Source: Mameliella sp. CS4
GTDB taxonomy: Bacteria; Pseudomonadota; Alphaproteobacteria; Rhodobacterales; Rhodobacteraceae
DNA: 64,000 bases
Reading direction: 5' to 3'
NCBI RefSeq assembly: GCF_019392335.1
Contig: NZ_JAHXRQ010000004.1
Location: 124,001-188,000 of the forward strand
In this document: piece by piece, positions 36,220 through 44,877 of the stretch
Layout of the letters: the number at the start of each line of letters is the position of its first letter
How positions within the stretch are numbered: position 1 is the first letter of the stretch
Program-made: the position numbers and the translations under genes
Notes under the pieces: generated by a model
Told to the model about the DNA's origin: nothing
What the model saw: the letters and a program-made list of their open reading frames with translations, nothing else
Databases searched by the model: none

Positions 36220-36387
36220 TCACAGCGCAAAGCGGCCCTTGTCGTCAATGCGCGCCGGCCCCAGGGCGGTCAGGCTTTGCAGAAGCGGCTGGACGGAGGC
36301 GGCACGGCTCCGTTTGAATTGGCGGGCCACCTGTTCCGAGGAGGTTTCGCCGCGAGCGGATAGGCATTTGTGGCCGCTGATTCTCAT
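36220..36387 (-). pseudogene. Relic of a DNA methyltransferase C-terminus
   Basis: A 55-residue reading frame: MRISGHKCLSARGETSSEQ, then VARQFKRSRAASVQPLLQSL and TALGPARIDDKGRFAL before a stop. From memory this resembles the final winged-helix-like part of class I SAM-dependent (type II/IIL-like) DNA methyltransferases of Rhodobacteraceae, which end with the same ARQF...LLxxLxALGxAR...GRxxA pattern. The body of the enzyme is missing and a TAG stop lies a few codons upstream. I read it as the tail of a deleted restriction-modification or orphan methylase gene. The assignment rests on pattern memory only. Confidence 0.4.
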
Positions 36388-36765
36388 CGCTTGATGCACC
36401 CCCTATGGCGGGTTGGCTCGGCTTGTCCTCTATCCAGGATCGTTTTTCCTGAGGACGTATCATGCACTTGCCTTGCGAACCTTGTGCTGGGGCATGACAC
36501 AAGGCCAAGACCTGCTTGCAAACCCTCTGTTCGTGAGGGATCTTGGAAAACACATCTCAATTCCATTGAGTGAAAAAGTGAGGGTGTGCAACATGGTGAT
36601 GGCTCGACCTTTTTCGCCCGCAAGGATCGCTGAAAATGCAAGCGTCAAGCCTGAACCGGTCACGGTTTCGCCCACGCTCTTTCCAACAGTCATGGGACGA
36701 TAGCCCGCGCCATAAACCCGCGGGATCCAGATCCTGCCCACGCCCAACCAAATGGATGTTTTTTC
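36388..36765. other. Intergenic stretch, no gene supported
   Basis: Lies between the methyltransferase relic and the GTG start of the WcbI-GSCFA gene. Short open frames exist on both strands but none has a recognisable motif, signal peptide or ribosome-binding site. The right end should hold the promoter of the WcbI-GSCFA gene, but no convincing -35/-10 pair is seen. Confidence 0.5.
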
Positions 36766-38703
36766 GTGAAAATCCTGGCTCTCGCAAACTGCAACGGCTT
36801 GGTCATCAAGCAAGTACTTGAGGCCATTGGCCATGAGGTGGATCATATCGTTCCCACCGCACAGACAGCCGAGACCGTTACGGAAGAAGCCATCCAGCGG
36901 TACGATGTCATTCTCGCACAGGGGGTCCAGCGCAGACTGCCACAACTCTGGGACAGGGTCTCGGCGCATCCACGTTGCCTGATCTTCCCCTACATCGTTT
37001 TCAATGGCTTCACACCGGATCGCCTGGCCATTGTGCCCAGCTCTCACGCCGCGGGAGGCGGGTGGGGCAATATCCCGCGTATCATGGCAACCGCTTGGAA
37101 AAGGGGGCTCCCGCAAGCGGAAACCTGCCGGCTCTACAACCCCGAGTTTCTCGACCTGATGGGGTATCGGTCTGAATTCGCAGCGCTCAAACAACTCTTC
37201 CTGAAAGACCTGTCCAGGAACATGACCAATCCGGAGGCGCACTTTGCGCATTGGTTCGATCGCGGCGTGTTCTTCTTCACCGGCAATCACCCCAGGTCCT
37301 TCGTGGTCGAAGACATACTGAGGTCTGTTCTTGAACCGCTCGAACTCGAGCTGCCCGCCGCCTGCCTCTCGGACCTCCTCCCCGACCCCCTGGCCGCGAA
37401 TGACCGGATGCCCAGCCTCAACCACCCGATGGCAACCAACCGCCTGGACCGTCCCGACCAAATCTACAAGGTCGGCCCGCGATTGCGCACCTTGCCTGAA
37501 ATGGTCGCCGGTATCTATCACCGGCTGCAGAAGGCCGGCGACGCAGTGGAAATTCCGCAGCGGGACCTGGAGCGTTTTGACATGGCTCTTCGCGAGTGGT
37601 CGGACCGCAAGCCAGAGCCAACAACCAATCCATACACCAAAATTCCGGCGCATCGCTTTTGGTCACGCTCTGTCGCACGACTGTCTCCTGCAGACGTCTC
37701 GCCGGGTCACGATCTGACACCCATAATCGATGCCAAGAGTCGGGTCGCCACTGCAGGTAGTTGTTTCGCACAGCATGTGGCCAAGGCGCTCGTCAAGAGT
37801 GGCCTGACCTATTACGTTGCCGAGCCTGCGCCCGACGGCATGGACAAAGAAACGGCCGACGCGCGCGGCTATGGTCTCTTCAGCGCCCGGTACGGCAATA
37901 TCTACTCTACACGCCAATTGAGACAACAGGTCGATCGGGCCTACGGAAGGTTTACCCCGATCGAGACGGCCTGGCGCGTCAAAGACGGCTACATAGATCC
38001 GTTTCGCCCCAACATCGGCGAAACATTTGCCTCGGTTGCCGCCGTCGAGACCGCGCGGGAAACGCACATGGCCCATGTCCGCCAGATGCTGGAAACCCTG
38101 GATGTTTTCGTTTTCACCCTGGGCCTGACCGAAGGCTGGTTCGATCGTCGCGACGGGGCCGCATTTCCGGTCACGCCAGGCAGCGTCACCTCGGCTGCGA
38201 ACCCGGCCAATTTCGAGTTTCGGAATCTGGGATACGCCGAGGTCAAAGATGATCTTCTCGCCTTCCTGGCGGCGCTGGAGACAATCAACCCAAAGGCAAA
38301 GGTGATTTTCACGGTGTCGCCGGTGCCGCTTATCGCCACCTACTCCGAAGCCGACGCTCTGAGTGCGACCTGCTACAGCAAATCGGTCCTGAGGGCCGCC
38401 GCCGAAGACGTTTCGAGGCAGTTCCACAACGTCCAGTACTTCCCGTCGTTCGAGATCATCACAGGCGCCTATAATCGCGGCGCTTATTTCGCACCGGATC
38501 TGCGCCAGGTCACGCCAGATGGCGTTGCGCATGTCATGCGGGTGTTTCTCAAGCGCCTTGTGCGGGGCTCTGCAAGCACTGGCGATGATGCGCCTTTGGC
38601 GGCTGGAGAGGTTCACACCGCCCGTATGAACGAGATGATAGAAGAGCTTTCTGAACAGAAGGCGATCATTTGCGATGAAGAGTTGCATGAAAAAGACAGG
38701 TGA
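36766..38703 (+). CDS. WcbI-like / GSCFA two-domain protein
   Basis: A 645-residue protein with a GTG start. Residues 1 to about 250 look like the WcbI polysaccharide-biosynthesis acetyltransferase fold (MKILALANCNGLVIKQVL start; HPRCLIFPYIVFNGFTPD). Residues from about 325 form a GSCFA domain of the GDSL/SGNH-like class: ATAGSCFAQHVA with the motif at 331-335, FTLGLTEGWFD near 451-459 and TVSPVPL at 516-522. Both domain types are tied to surface-polysaccharide O-modification. No signal peptide is seen. It is followed after 68 bases by a 710-residue protein, probably in one operon. Confidence 0.72.
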   Translation: MKILALANCNGLVIKQVLEAIGHEVDHIVPTAQTAETVTEEAIQRYDVILAQGVQRRLPQLWDRVSAHPRCLIFPYIVFNGFTPDRLAIVPSSHAAGGGWGNIPRIMATAWKRGLPQAETCRLYNPEFLDLMGYRSEFAALKQLFLKDLSRNMTNPEAHFAHWFDRGVFFFTGNHPRSFVVEDILRSVLEPLELELPAACLSDLLPDPLAANDRMPSLNHPMATNRLDRPDQIYKVGPRLRTLPEMVAGIYHRLQKAGDAVEIPQRDLERFDMALREWSDRKPEPTTNPYTKIPAHRFWSRSVARLSPADVSPGHDLTPIIDAKSRVATAGSCFAQHVAKALVKSGLTYYVAEPAPDGMDKETADARGYGLFSARYGNIYSTRQLRQQVDRAYGRFTPIETAWRVKDGYIDPFRPNIGETFASVAAVETARETHMAHVRQMLETLDVFVFTLGLTEGWFDRRDGAAFPVTPGSVTSAANPANFEFRNLGYAEVKDDLLAFLAALETINPKAKVIFTVSPVPLIATYSEADALSATCYSKSVLRAAAEDVSRQFHNVQYFPSFEIITGAYNRGAYFAPDLRQVTPDGVAHVMRVFLKRLVRGSASTGDDAPLAAGEVHTARMNEMIEELSEQKAIICDEELHEKDR

Positions 38704-38771
38704 CGATTGACTGCTGACCCGGAAAATTCAGGCGACGTCTTCGAAATAGAAAACCAGATCGAGTTCACGTA

Positions 38772-40904
38772 ATGAGTGTCAGAAAAAAGTCGAAAAAAGT
38801 TGCCGTAAGGCTACTTGGTCGCCGGAGGATCGATGCGATTTACGATCGTGTATGGAATCGATTTGGCGCCAAGGTTCGACACAGAAACACGCATGATACA
38901 GGTATGACACCAAAGACGTCTGAAATGGCCGACGCTAGTGCCGCCGACACCTTGGTATTGTGCGATTTTGGCTGCGTTGGAGCCAGCAGCATTCACGTTC
39001 AGACCGACACGAACATGCCTGTACTCCGGGTTGATAAACTGACCGAAGAGTCCGTTTCCGGATTACCCGAAACAGCGAACGGCGTCCCTTTGGGAAAGAG
39101 TTCGAAAATTATCGTGTTCCTGTGCGATCCAATCCTGAGAAACTTGCGCTTCTTCGCTTGGCGTTCGCGCCGCTTGGGACTTGACAGAGACGGTCTAGAA
39201 ACGGCGACCTTCTGTTCCAGCATCCCTCCCAAAAGCTTCCAATATTGGATCGGTTCCCAAGCAATTAACGCACTCGGCATTGATCCTGGCAAAGTGGAAA
39301 GGATTCAGAATGGTCTTGCCTTTGCACCTTCCAAATTTGGAGAAGTCTATTTTGTCGCAACGGACACTTTGGGAGACGCCACAAGAAAAGCGTTGTCCGA
39401 CCGGATAGGATTGAGCGTTTCGCTTTTGGATCAGGCCGGTTTGGATGAGATAGACACTGATGATACTTTCCTGAAACTCGCCGGGGCTGGACTTCCCAAG
39501 GACTATGTTCGGCAGGCATTGCACGGCCCATTGATCCGAAAGTTCTACGATGAAGAGCACATCCGGGAGATACGATTGAGATGGGAAGCTTCGATAGAAG
39601 TCACTCGGATCAAACGCAATGTACCCCGAGACCGCTTTGGAAACGAGGTTTCGTTTGACCACCCAGCCCCGGACTTGCCGGAGCTCAGGACAATGGAGCT
39701 TGAAGGTACTTTCATGCACAAGGAGGGGCGGCCAAATATAGCCATCTCCAAATATTGGTCTATCGAGGCAAGCCACCCTGAAGATTTCTATAATTCGCAA
39801 GACTGGCAAAGGCTCAACGACCAGAATTTTGAGAATTGGAAATCGGGCGATAATGATCGGCTCAAAGAATTTCTATTCAAGCCGAATTGCAATGTAGCAA
39901 TTCACGAGATCGCAGTTCAAGTGAGAGACCTGCAGATCGACAACTACCCGTTCCTCCTTGGGGATGGCTGCCTGTACTTTTCGGGAAACGGCCGAGCGCG
40001 TAAGGGAAAGATGTTGCCGGGCCCGTCGGAAGCGCATTGCGCGGCGGTTTCCCTGAGGGAAAGTTCAAGTTTCTACCGCACTGTGGATTTTCCGGACGAT
40101 CTCCCCCTATTTCTCAGTGAGCAGGAGATCATGTCGATACCGCAACACTTTGCCCGGCATCACCCCCACGAGATCAAACAGGATGATATGGATTCAACCA
40201 GGGTCCGGGTGCGCATAAGTTATCGTCCAGCCGCGGAGGATCAGAAGCTGCACAAGTTTATTAGGGTCCCCTATCTGGATCAATATCCGGCGGCGCCACG
40301 ACTGCTGCCCGAGGGGCGCCCTTGGTATAAAGCCTGGGATGAGCAAGAACCCCTGGTCATTCGTGGGTTCTCGGCCTATTTCTCTCCGCGGCCACCTACC
40401 TTGCAAGTCTTGAAAGACGTCAAGATCTTCGCGGTGGACGCCGAGGGCACACCGGTTCCAGGCAAAGAAGTCCGTCTGATGGATCAGACCTGTGGCGGTA
40501 ATTCAGAGAGCCTGTCACTCGATCCCGGCTTTGTCAGGGGGGATTTGATCGTTGAACATGGTGAAATGCTTTCGGCTAGCGCGACGCTGCTGGATGGAAC
40601 GCCAACCGCGGATCTGGCCTTTTACATCCTTGTGGAGATACCAAAATCAAGGATGGACGAAGCATTTGGGTCTCCGCTTTATTATTCTCAGGGCAGTGTC
40701 AATCTGGATTATCTTCAATCGGACTATCCGAAAGATCGGATCGACTATGTTTCCACCCCTGCGGCTTTTTCGGTTCTCAAGTATGTGGCGACAAGCACAG
40801 TGTCCCCTTGGGACAAGAAATTTGGCTTGGCGAATTTGCCCGCAGGTTCCGGCGATCTGCAAGACGTCTACAATGAAGCCTCCAAGCATATATTCGTCGA
40901 TTAG
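38772..40904 (+). CDS. Large protein of unknown function (710 aa)
   Basis: I do not recognise this protein. It starts with a very basic segment (MSVRKKSKKVAVRLLGRRR), has no signal peptide or membrane span, and its middle part contains aromatic-rich blocks (KSFQYWIGSQAINALGID, NFENWKSGDNDRLKEFLF, FLLGDGCLYFSGNGRARKG). The C-terminal 200 residues look beta-rich (LQVLKDVKIFAVDAEGTPV, FYILVEIPKSR). Codon use is visibly more A/T-ending than in neighbours, which suggests transfer. Position 68 bases after the WcbI-GSCFA gene suggests a joint role in glycan modification. Confidence 0.7.
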   Translation: MSVRKKSKKVAVRLLGRRRIDAIYDRVWNRFGAKVRHRNTHDTGMTPKTSEMADASAADTLVLCDFGCVGASSIHVQTDTNMPVLRVDKLTEESVSGLPETANGVPLGKSSKIIVFLCDPILRNLRFFAWRSRRLGLDRDGLETATFCSSIPPKSFQYWIGSQAINALGIDPGKVERIQNGLAFAPSKFGEVYFVATDTLGDATRKALSDRIGLSVSLLDQAGLDEIDTDDTFLKLAGAGLPKDYVRQALHGPLIRKFYDEEHIREIRLRWEASIEVTRIKRNVPRDRFGNEVSFDHPAPDLPELRTMELEGTFMHKEGRPNIAISKYWSIEASHPEDFYNSQDWQRLNDQNFENWKSGDNDRLKEFLFKPNCNVAIHEIAVQVRDLQIDNYPFLLGDGCLYFSGNGRARKGKMLPGPSEAHCAAVSLRESSSFYRTVDFPDDLPLFLSEQEIMSIPQHFARHHPHEIKQDDMDSTRVRVRISYRPAAEDQKLHKFIRVPYLDQYPAAPRLLPEGRPWYKAWDEQEPLVIRGFSAYFSPRPPTLQVLKDVKIFAVDAEGTPVPGKEVRLMDQTCGGNSESLSLDPGFVRGDLIVEHGEMLSASATLLDGTPTADLAFYILVEIPKSRMDEAFGSPLYYSQGSVNLDYLQSDYPKDRIDYVSTPAAFSVLKYVATSTVSPWDKKFGLANLPAGSGDLQDVYNEASKHIFVD

Positions 40905-41454
40905 GGAGAAATAGTCAGCCCTTGGCGGCCCCAATTCGATAGCATGCGCCTATCGTCCAGAGACTCGATGTGGCCCGTCCTGGTGAGCGGATGTCCACCG
41001 GCGCAAGCGGTCGCCATCTTCCAGAGCCGTAAGCGCCAAGTCTACATCCGTCTTTCTGCCAATTCCTTGCCGGTCGAGCCGCATCACGTTCCGCGCCGTA
41101 AAGGATTGCCAGCCTCGTCCCGGATGTTGCCCACCATAGGCTGCGCGGCCCGGTCCGCTTTTAGCGCCGCCTCATCCGCATAGGCGCGTCGCAAGCCTTT
41201 GGCCCTGGTCCTACAACAACGGACGCCCCCGCATGGGCATCGGTGGCATCATCCCCTGCAGTGAAACTGGAAATGGCTGCGTAAGTTCTGTGATCGCGGC
41301 CAGGGATGTATGGTCTGGAACTCTGTGTTGCACGGTCATGTTCGCCTGCCTTGATAGGTGCAAATCTTCGATCAGGACGAAGCTGCGAAAATTCGTAGAT
41401 TTCGGAAAGCTTCGTTCCGTATCTGGAACGAGGGCCGCAAATAGGGACCGGACA
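40905..41454. other. Gene-poor stretch with possible relics
   Basis: No intact gene is supported. On the minus strand around 41085-41190 there is a short coding-like tail (RAYADEAALKADRAAQPMVG continuing to a stop) that may be the end of a lost gene. The rest shows no motif. Together with the LysR pseudogene to the right it looks like a decaying region. Confidence 0.45.
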
Positions 41455-41975
41455 ACGGACCTCAATCCGGCCCGTTGCCTGGTCCAGGTCGTCGAGAAAC
41501 AGCGGGACTCGGTCGCCGCGCGAACGCTGGATATTCCCAAGTCGCGTATCAGCCGGCAGGTCAAAAGCCTCGAAGAGGCGCTTGGAGCGCGGTGCCTGAA
41601 CCAGGATTCAAGACTGATGTCGCTGACGGAGGCCGACGCGGCCGCGTTTCGTCACGCCAAGATAGCGCAGGTATGCATGGAGGCCGCCGAAGCGGCGGTG
41701 CGCCGGGACGAGATCGCGCTGGAGGGCACTGTCACCCTGTCCTGTTCGGTCGGAGTCGCGCAGTTTGCGCTCAGCCGTGTTCTGCCGCGTTTCCTTGCCG
41801 AAAACCCGCGCGTCCCCCCGCGGCTCCAGGCCTCCGACGGTTTAGCCGACATGATCGGCGACGGCATCGAGCTGGCTATCGGGGACATGTCCGGTTGCTG
41901 CCCGACTCCGGGTTGATCCAACGGCGCATCGGGGACGTCCCATCGCACCCCTTCGGCGCCCCAGGGCTGGCGTAA
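41455..41975 (+). pseudogene. LysR-type regulator, decayed
   Basis: The reading frame shows a clear LysR helix-turn-helix (VAARTLDIPKSRISRQVKSL, then EEALGARCLNQDSRLMSLTE) and the start of the substrate domain (GTVTLSCSVGVAQFALSRV, LPRFLAENPRV). The expected initiator of the family, ATG-GAC-CTC-AAT, reads ACG-GAC-CTC-AAT here, so the start is lost. Near 41880 the frame shifts: the correct continuation (RGHVRLLPDSGLIQRRIGDV) is in another frame and then stops early at about 41975, about half the normal 300 residues. Missing start, frameshift and truncation make it a pseudogene. Confidence 0.82.
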
Positions 41976-42408
41976 CATAGTGGAGACGGGGCATCGGCTG
42001 CGGATCTCGACGGCCAACCCGGCCTCGCGCTTGGCTGGCGGCCCCGGAGGCGTAGCCCTGGCGGCCCATGCCTGCGCCGAGAGTTGCCCGGCGTTATGAT
42101 TGGTGCCGGACGCAGACATAGCCGATTTCACTGATACTGGGCATGCTCAATCTCCATCGCTGCCCACGCAGCCCTTTTTGATCGCGCCCGCCAGCACAGT
42201 CCACGCCGGAGCATGTCGAAGAGATCATGCGTTGCGCTTGCCAAGACGGAATACCATCGAATGTGCGGACCTCGTCCGACAAGAAAACAGCATCGAAAGA
42301 CCGGGTGCAGATGCCCCTGCGGTTATGGCAGAGTATAGGGCAACTGCGCCCACGTCGTGTTAACACGTCCGGGCGGGCAAGAATCCTGCACCTGTATGGA
42401 GAAGGCAA
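41976..42408. other. Stretch before the BisC-like gene, no gene supported
   Basis: Contains no recognisable coding sequence. Long antisense frames here are extensions of the shadow of the BisC-like gene. The right end carries GGAG-type sequence (TGGAGAAGGCAA) just before the ATG at 42409 and must include that gene's promoter. The left end may be further decay of the LysR pseudogene. Confidence 0.45.
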
Positions 42409-44655
42409 ATGGCCGACAAATCCGCGCCATCGACAAAGGTAACCTCCAGCCATTGGGGGGCGTTCGAGGTCGATGTGGAGGGTGATCGGATCACCGCAAC
42501 AAGGGGCTTCTCCGAAGACCCGCATCCCTCGCGGATCCCGGATGTTCTCCCGGCCGCTGTCCATCACAAGACACGCGTCACCCGCCCCTCGTTCCGGCGC
42601 GGCTGGCTCGAAACGCGAGAGCGCGGTGGACGTGGCGAGCAGGACTTTGTCGAACTGCCCTGGGATGAAGCGCTCGACATCGCGGCCGCAGAGATTGACC
42701 GCATACGCCAGAAACATGGCAACACGGCGATCTTTGGCGGGTCCTATGGCTGGGGCTCGGCCGGGCGTTTCCATCATGCCCAAAGCCAGGTGCACAGGTT
42801 TCTGAATTGCATCGGGGGCTATGTCGCGTCCTTCGGCAGCTACTCCACCGGGTGTGCGCAATCCATCATGCCACATGTGCTGGGCGTGGATTTCCTGCAG
42901 TTGCTTTACGAGCATCAGGACGGATGGCAGACAATCCACGACCACACCGAGACCTTGGTGATGTTCGGCGGGATCAACCCGAAGAACTCGCAAGTCAGCA
43001 TGGGCGGCATCACCGAACACCAGACCGCCGGCTGGTTCGACAGGTTTGCGGCCAAAGGCATGCGCTGCGTGAACATCGGACCGCAACGCACAGACGCGCC
43101 CGAAGGCTGCGACTGGATGCCTGTCCGCCCCGGATCGGATACCGCTCTGATGCTGGCACTTGCCTGTGTTCTTGAGGAAGAGGGACTTGTCGATCGCGTC
43201 TTCCTGGCCAGCCACACGGTGGGCTACGACCGTTTTCGCCCCTACCTGATAGGCGCCACCGATGGCGTGCCCAAGACGCCGGACTGGGCGGCGCCCCTGT
43301 GTGGCGTGGCCCCCGAGGCGATCCGCTCTCTCGCGCGGCGCATGGCCACGACCCGCACGCTGATCACCGTGGCCTGGTCCCTCCAGCGTGCCGAACATGG
43401 CGAGCAACCCTACTGGATGTCGGTTGTCCTGGCCGCGATGCTTGGCCAGATCGGCCTGCCGGGCGGCGGCGTGGGCTATGGGTACGGCGCGATCGGCGGC
43501 GTGGGCAAGTCGCTCATCGGGCTGCGCGGCATGACCTTCCCGCAACTGACCAACCCGGTCGCAGAAACGATCCCGGTGGCGCGCATCGGCGATATGCTCC
43601 GCAATCCCGGACAGCCCTACGATTTCGACGGGCAGCGAAAGACCTACCCCGATATCCGGTTGATCTACTGGGCGGGGGGCAATCCCTACCACCATCACCA
43701 GGACCTCAACGCCCTGCACGAGGCTTGGCAGCGACCAGAGACGATCATCGTCAACGAGCCGTGGTGGACAGCGACAGCCAAGCGCGCCGACATCGTCTTT
43801 CCCGCCACGACCCCCTACGAGCGCGAGGATATCGGCCGCACCAATCTGGACGACTACCTGTTCCATATGCCCCGATTGATCCCGCCCGTGGGTCAGGCAC
43901 GGGACGACTACGACATCTTCGGCGGTCTTGCGGACCGCTGCGGCGTGGGCGACCAGTTCACGGAAGGTCTGACGTCGGCAGAATGGATCGGAAAGCTCTA
44001 CGCAGGGTATCGGACCGCAGCGGCAGATACCGGCATCGACGTGCCCGATCTGGAGGCCTTGAAAGAGCGTAACTGGGTCAGGCTTCCCATCCAGGCCGAA
44101 GGACCGAACCGTACGTTTTTCGCGCCGTTCCGCGAGGATCCCGATGCCTTCCGGCTGGGCACCCCGTCTGGCCGTATCGAGGTCTTTTCCGAAACGATCG
44201 ACAGTTTCGGCTACGACGATTGCCCCGGTCATCCGATCTGGTTTCCGCCGTCCGAATGGCTGGGCAGCGCAACCGCGGCGGCGCCCTTGCACCTTGTTTC
44301 GCCTCAGCCGGGGGACAAGCTGCACAGCCAGCTTGAGGCCGCGCTTGCCGATGTGGAGGGCGCACGGCCCGAAACACTTGTCATCCACCCGGACGATGCA
44401 GCGGCGCGCGACATCAACACGGGCGATCTGCTGCGGGTCTTCAACGCACGTGGCGTCTGCCGGGCAAGGGCATCGGTCTCCAGTGACATCAATCCGGGCG
44501 TCGTGGCGCTGCCCACAGGGGCCTGGTTCGGGGACCCGGGCGGCAATATAGATCCTGACGGCAACCCCAACGTGCTGACACTGGATGTGGGAACCTCCCG
44601 GCTTGGTCAGGGATGCAGCGCCCATTCCGCATTGGTGCAGGTTGCGCACCTGTAA
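42409..44655 (+). CDS. Molybdopterin oxidoreductase, BisC/TorZ-like (DMSO reductase family)
   Basis: A 748-residue molybdenum enzyme of the DMSO-reductase family. The Mo-coordinating serine is Ser146 in GSYSTGCAQSIMPHVLG, the type of TorA/DorA/BisC. It lacks the N-terminal [4Fe-4S] cysteines and any Tat signal, so it is cytoplasmic like biotin/methionine sulfoxide reductase BisC. Cofactor-binding stretches include FGGINPKNSQVS, NIGPQRTDAPEGCDWMPVRPGSD, YWAGGNPYHHHQDLNALHEAW and LHLVSPQPGDKLHSQLEA. The likely role is reduction of S- or N-oxides inside the cell. GGAGAAGG lies before the ATG. The substrate is not determined by sequence. Confidence 0.87.
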   Translation: MADKSAPSTKVTSSHWGAFEVDVEGDRITATRGFSEDPHPSRIPDVLPAAVHHKTRVTRPSFRRGWLETRERGGRGEQDFVELPWDEALDIAAAEIDRIRQKHGNTAIFGGSYGWGSAGRFHHAQSQVHRFLNCIGGYVASFGSYSTGCAQSIMPHVLGVDFLQLLYEHQDGWQTIHDHTETLVMFGGINPKNSQVSMGGITEHQTAGWFDRFAAKGMRCVNIGPQRTDAPEGCDWMPVRPGSDTALMLALACVLEEEGLVDRVFLASHTVGYDRFRPYLIGATDGVPKTPDWAAPLCGVAPEAIRSLARRMATTRTLITVAWSLQRAEHGEQPYWMSVVLAAMLGQIGLPGGGVGYGYGAIGGVGKSLIGLRGMTFPQLTNPVAETIPVARIGDMLRNPGQPYDFDGQRKTYPDIRLIYWAGGNPYHHHQDLNALHEAWQRPETIIVNEPWWTATAKRADIVFPATTPYEREDIGRTNLDDYLFHMPRLIPPVGQARDDYDIFGGLADRCGVGDQFTEGLTSAEWIGKLYAGYRTAAADTGIDVPDLEALKERNWVRLPIQAEGPNRTFFAPFREDPDAFRLGTPSGRIEVFSETIDSFGYDDCPGHPIWFPPSEWLGSATAAAPLHLVSPQPGDKLHSQLEAALADVEGARPETLVIHPDDAAARDINTGDLLRVFNARGVCRARASVSSDINPGVVALPTGAWFGDPGGNIDPDGNPNVLTLDVGTSRLGQGCSAHSALVQVAHL

Positions 44656-44659
44656 AGGC

Positions 44660-44876
44660 TCTGGGCAAGAGCCTTGGCGATCAGGTCCGGATCGTGACTG
44701 ACCAGCAGGACGGCACTCTCTTTCGTCAGTGCCAGATCGGTCAACAGGCGCATGACCTGCGATGCGTCAGAGGATGTTGCGTCAGAGGATCGAGGCGAAA
44801 GGTCGGCTCGTCGGCAAAGAGGAACACCGGGTCCAGCCCGCCGACCAACCGGCGCCCGCCCTCTCCGGTCAACGGG
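44660..44876 (-). pseudogene. ABC-transporter ATPase C-terminal relic
   Basis: Directly after the btuD stop codon the minus strand reads TPLTGEGGRRL (a degenerate LSGG signature), then PVFLFADEPTFRLDP (Walker B and D-loop), and after a frameshift LTDLALTKESAVLLVSHDPD (H-loop). The two halves are in different frames and the N-terminal Walker A part is gone. A near-exact 15-base tandem duplication (TGCGTCAGAGGAT repeated) lies near the break at 44763-44790. This is the remains of another ABC ATPase, probably of the peptide/nickel type, cut by whatever event joined it to btuD. Confidence 0.75.
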
Positions 44877-44877
44877 G

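Noticed and set aside
36006..36248. Alternative minus-strand frame overlapping the zinc-ribbon gene
   Set aside because: It has no motif, overlaps the methyltransferase relic end, and lacks a ribosome-binding site; the overlapping frame with paired cysteines is more credible.
41085..41190. Minus-strand coding-like tail (RAYADEAALKADRAAQ) as a separate pseudogene
   Set aside because: Too short and without a family I can name; mentioned only as a possible relic in the gene-poor stretch.
35181..42408. Attachment-site repeat matching the tRNA-Ser 3' end
   Set aside because: I looked for a second copy of the T-arm/acceptor end in the following 7 kb and did not find one by eye; no integrase is present either.
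42094..44649. Minus-strand open frame of about 851 codons
   Set aside because: Antisense of the BisC-like gene, whose Mo-ligand motif and length fit a real enzyme on the plus strand.
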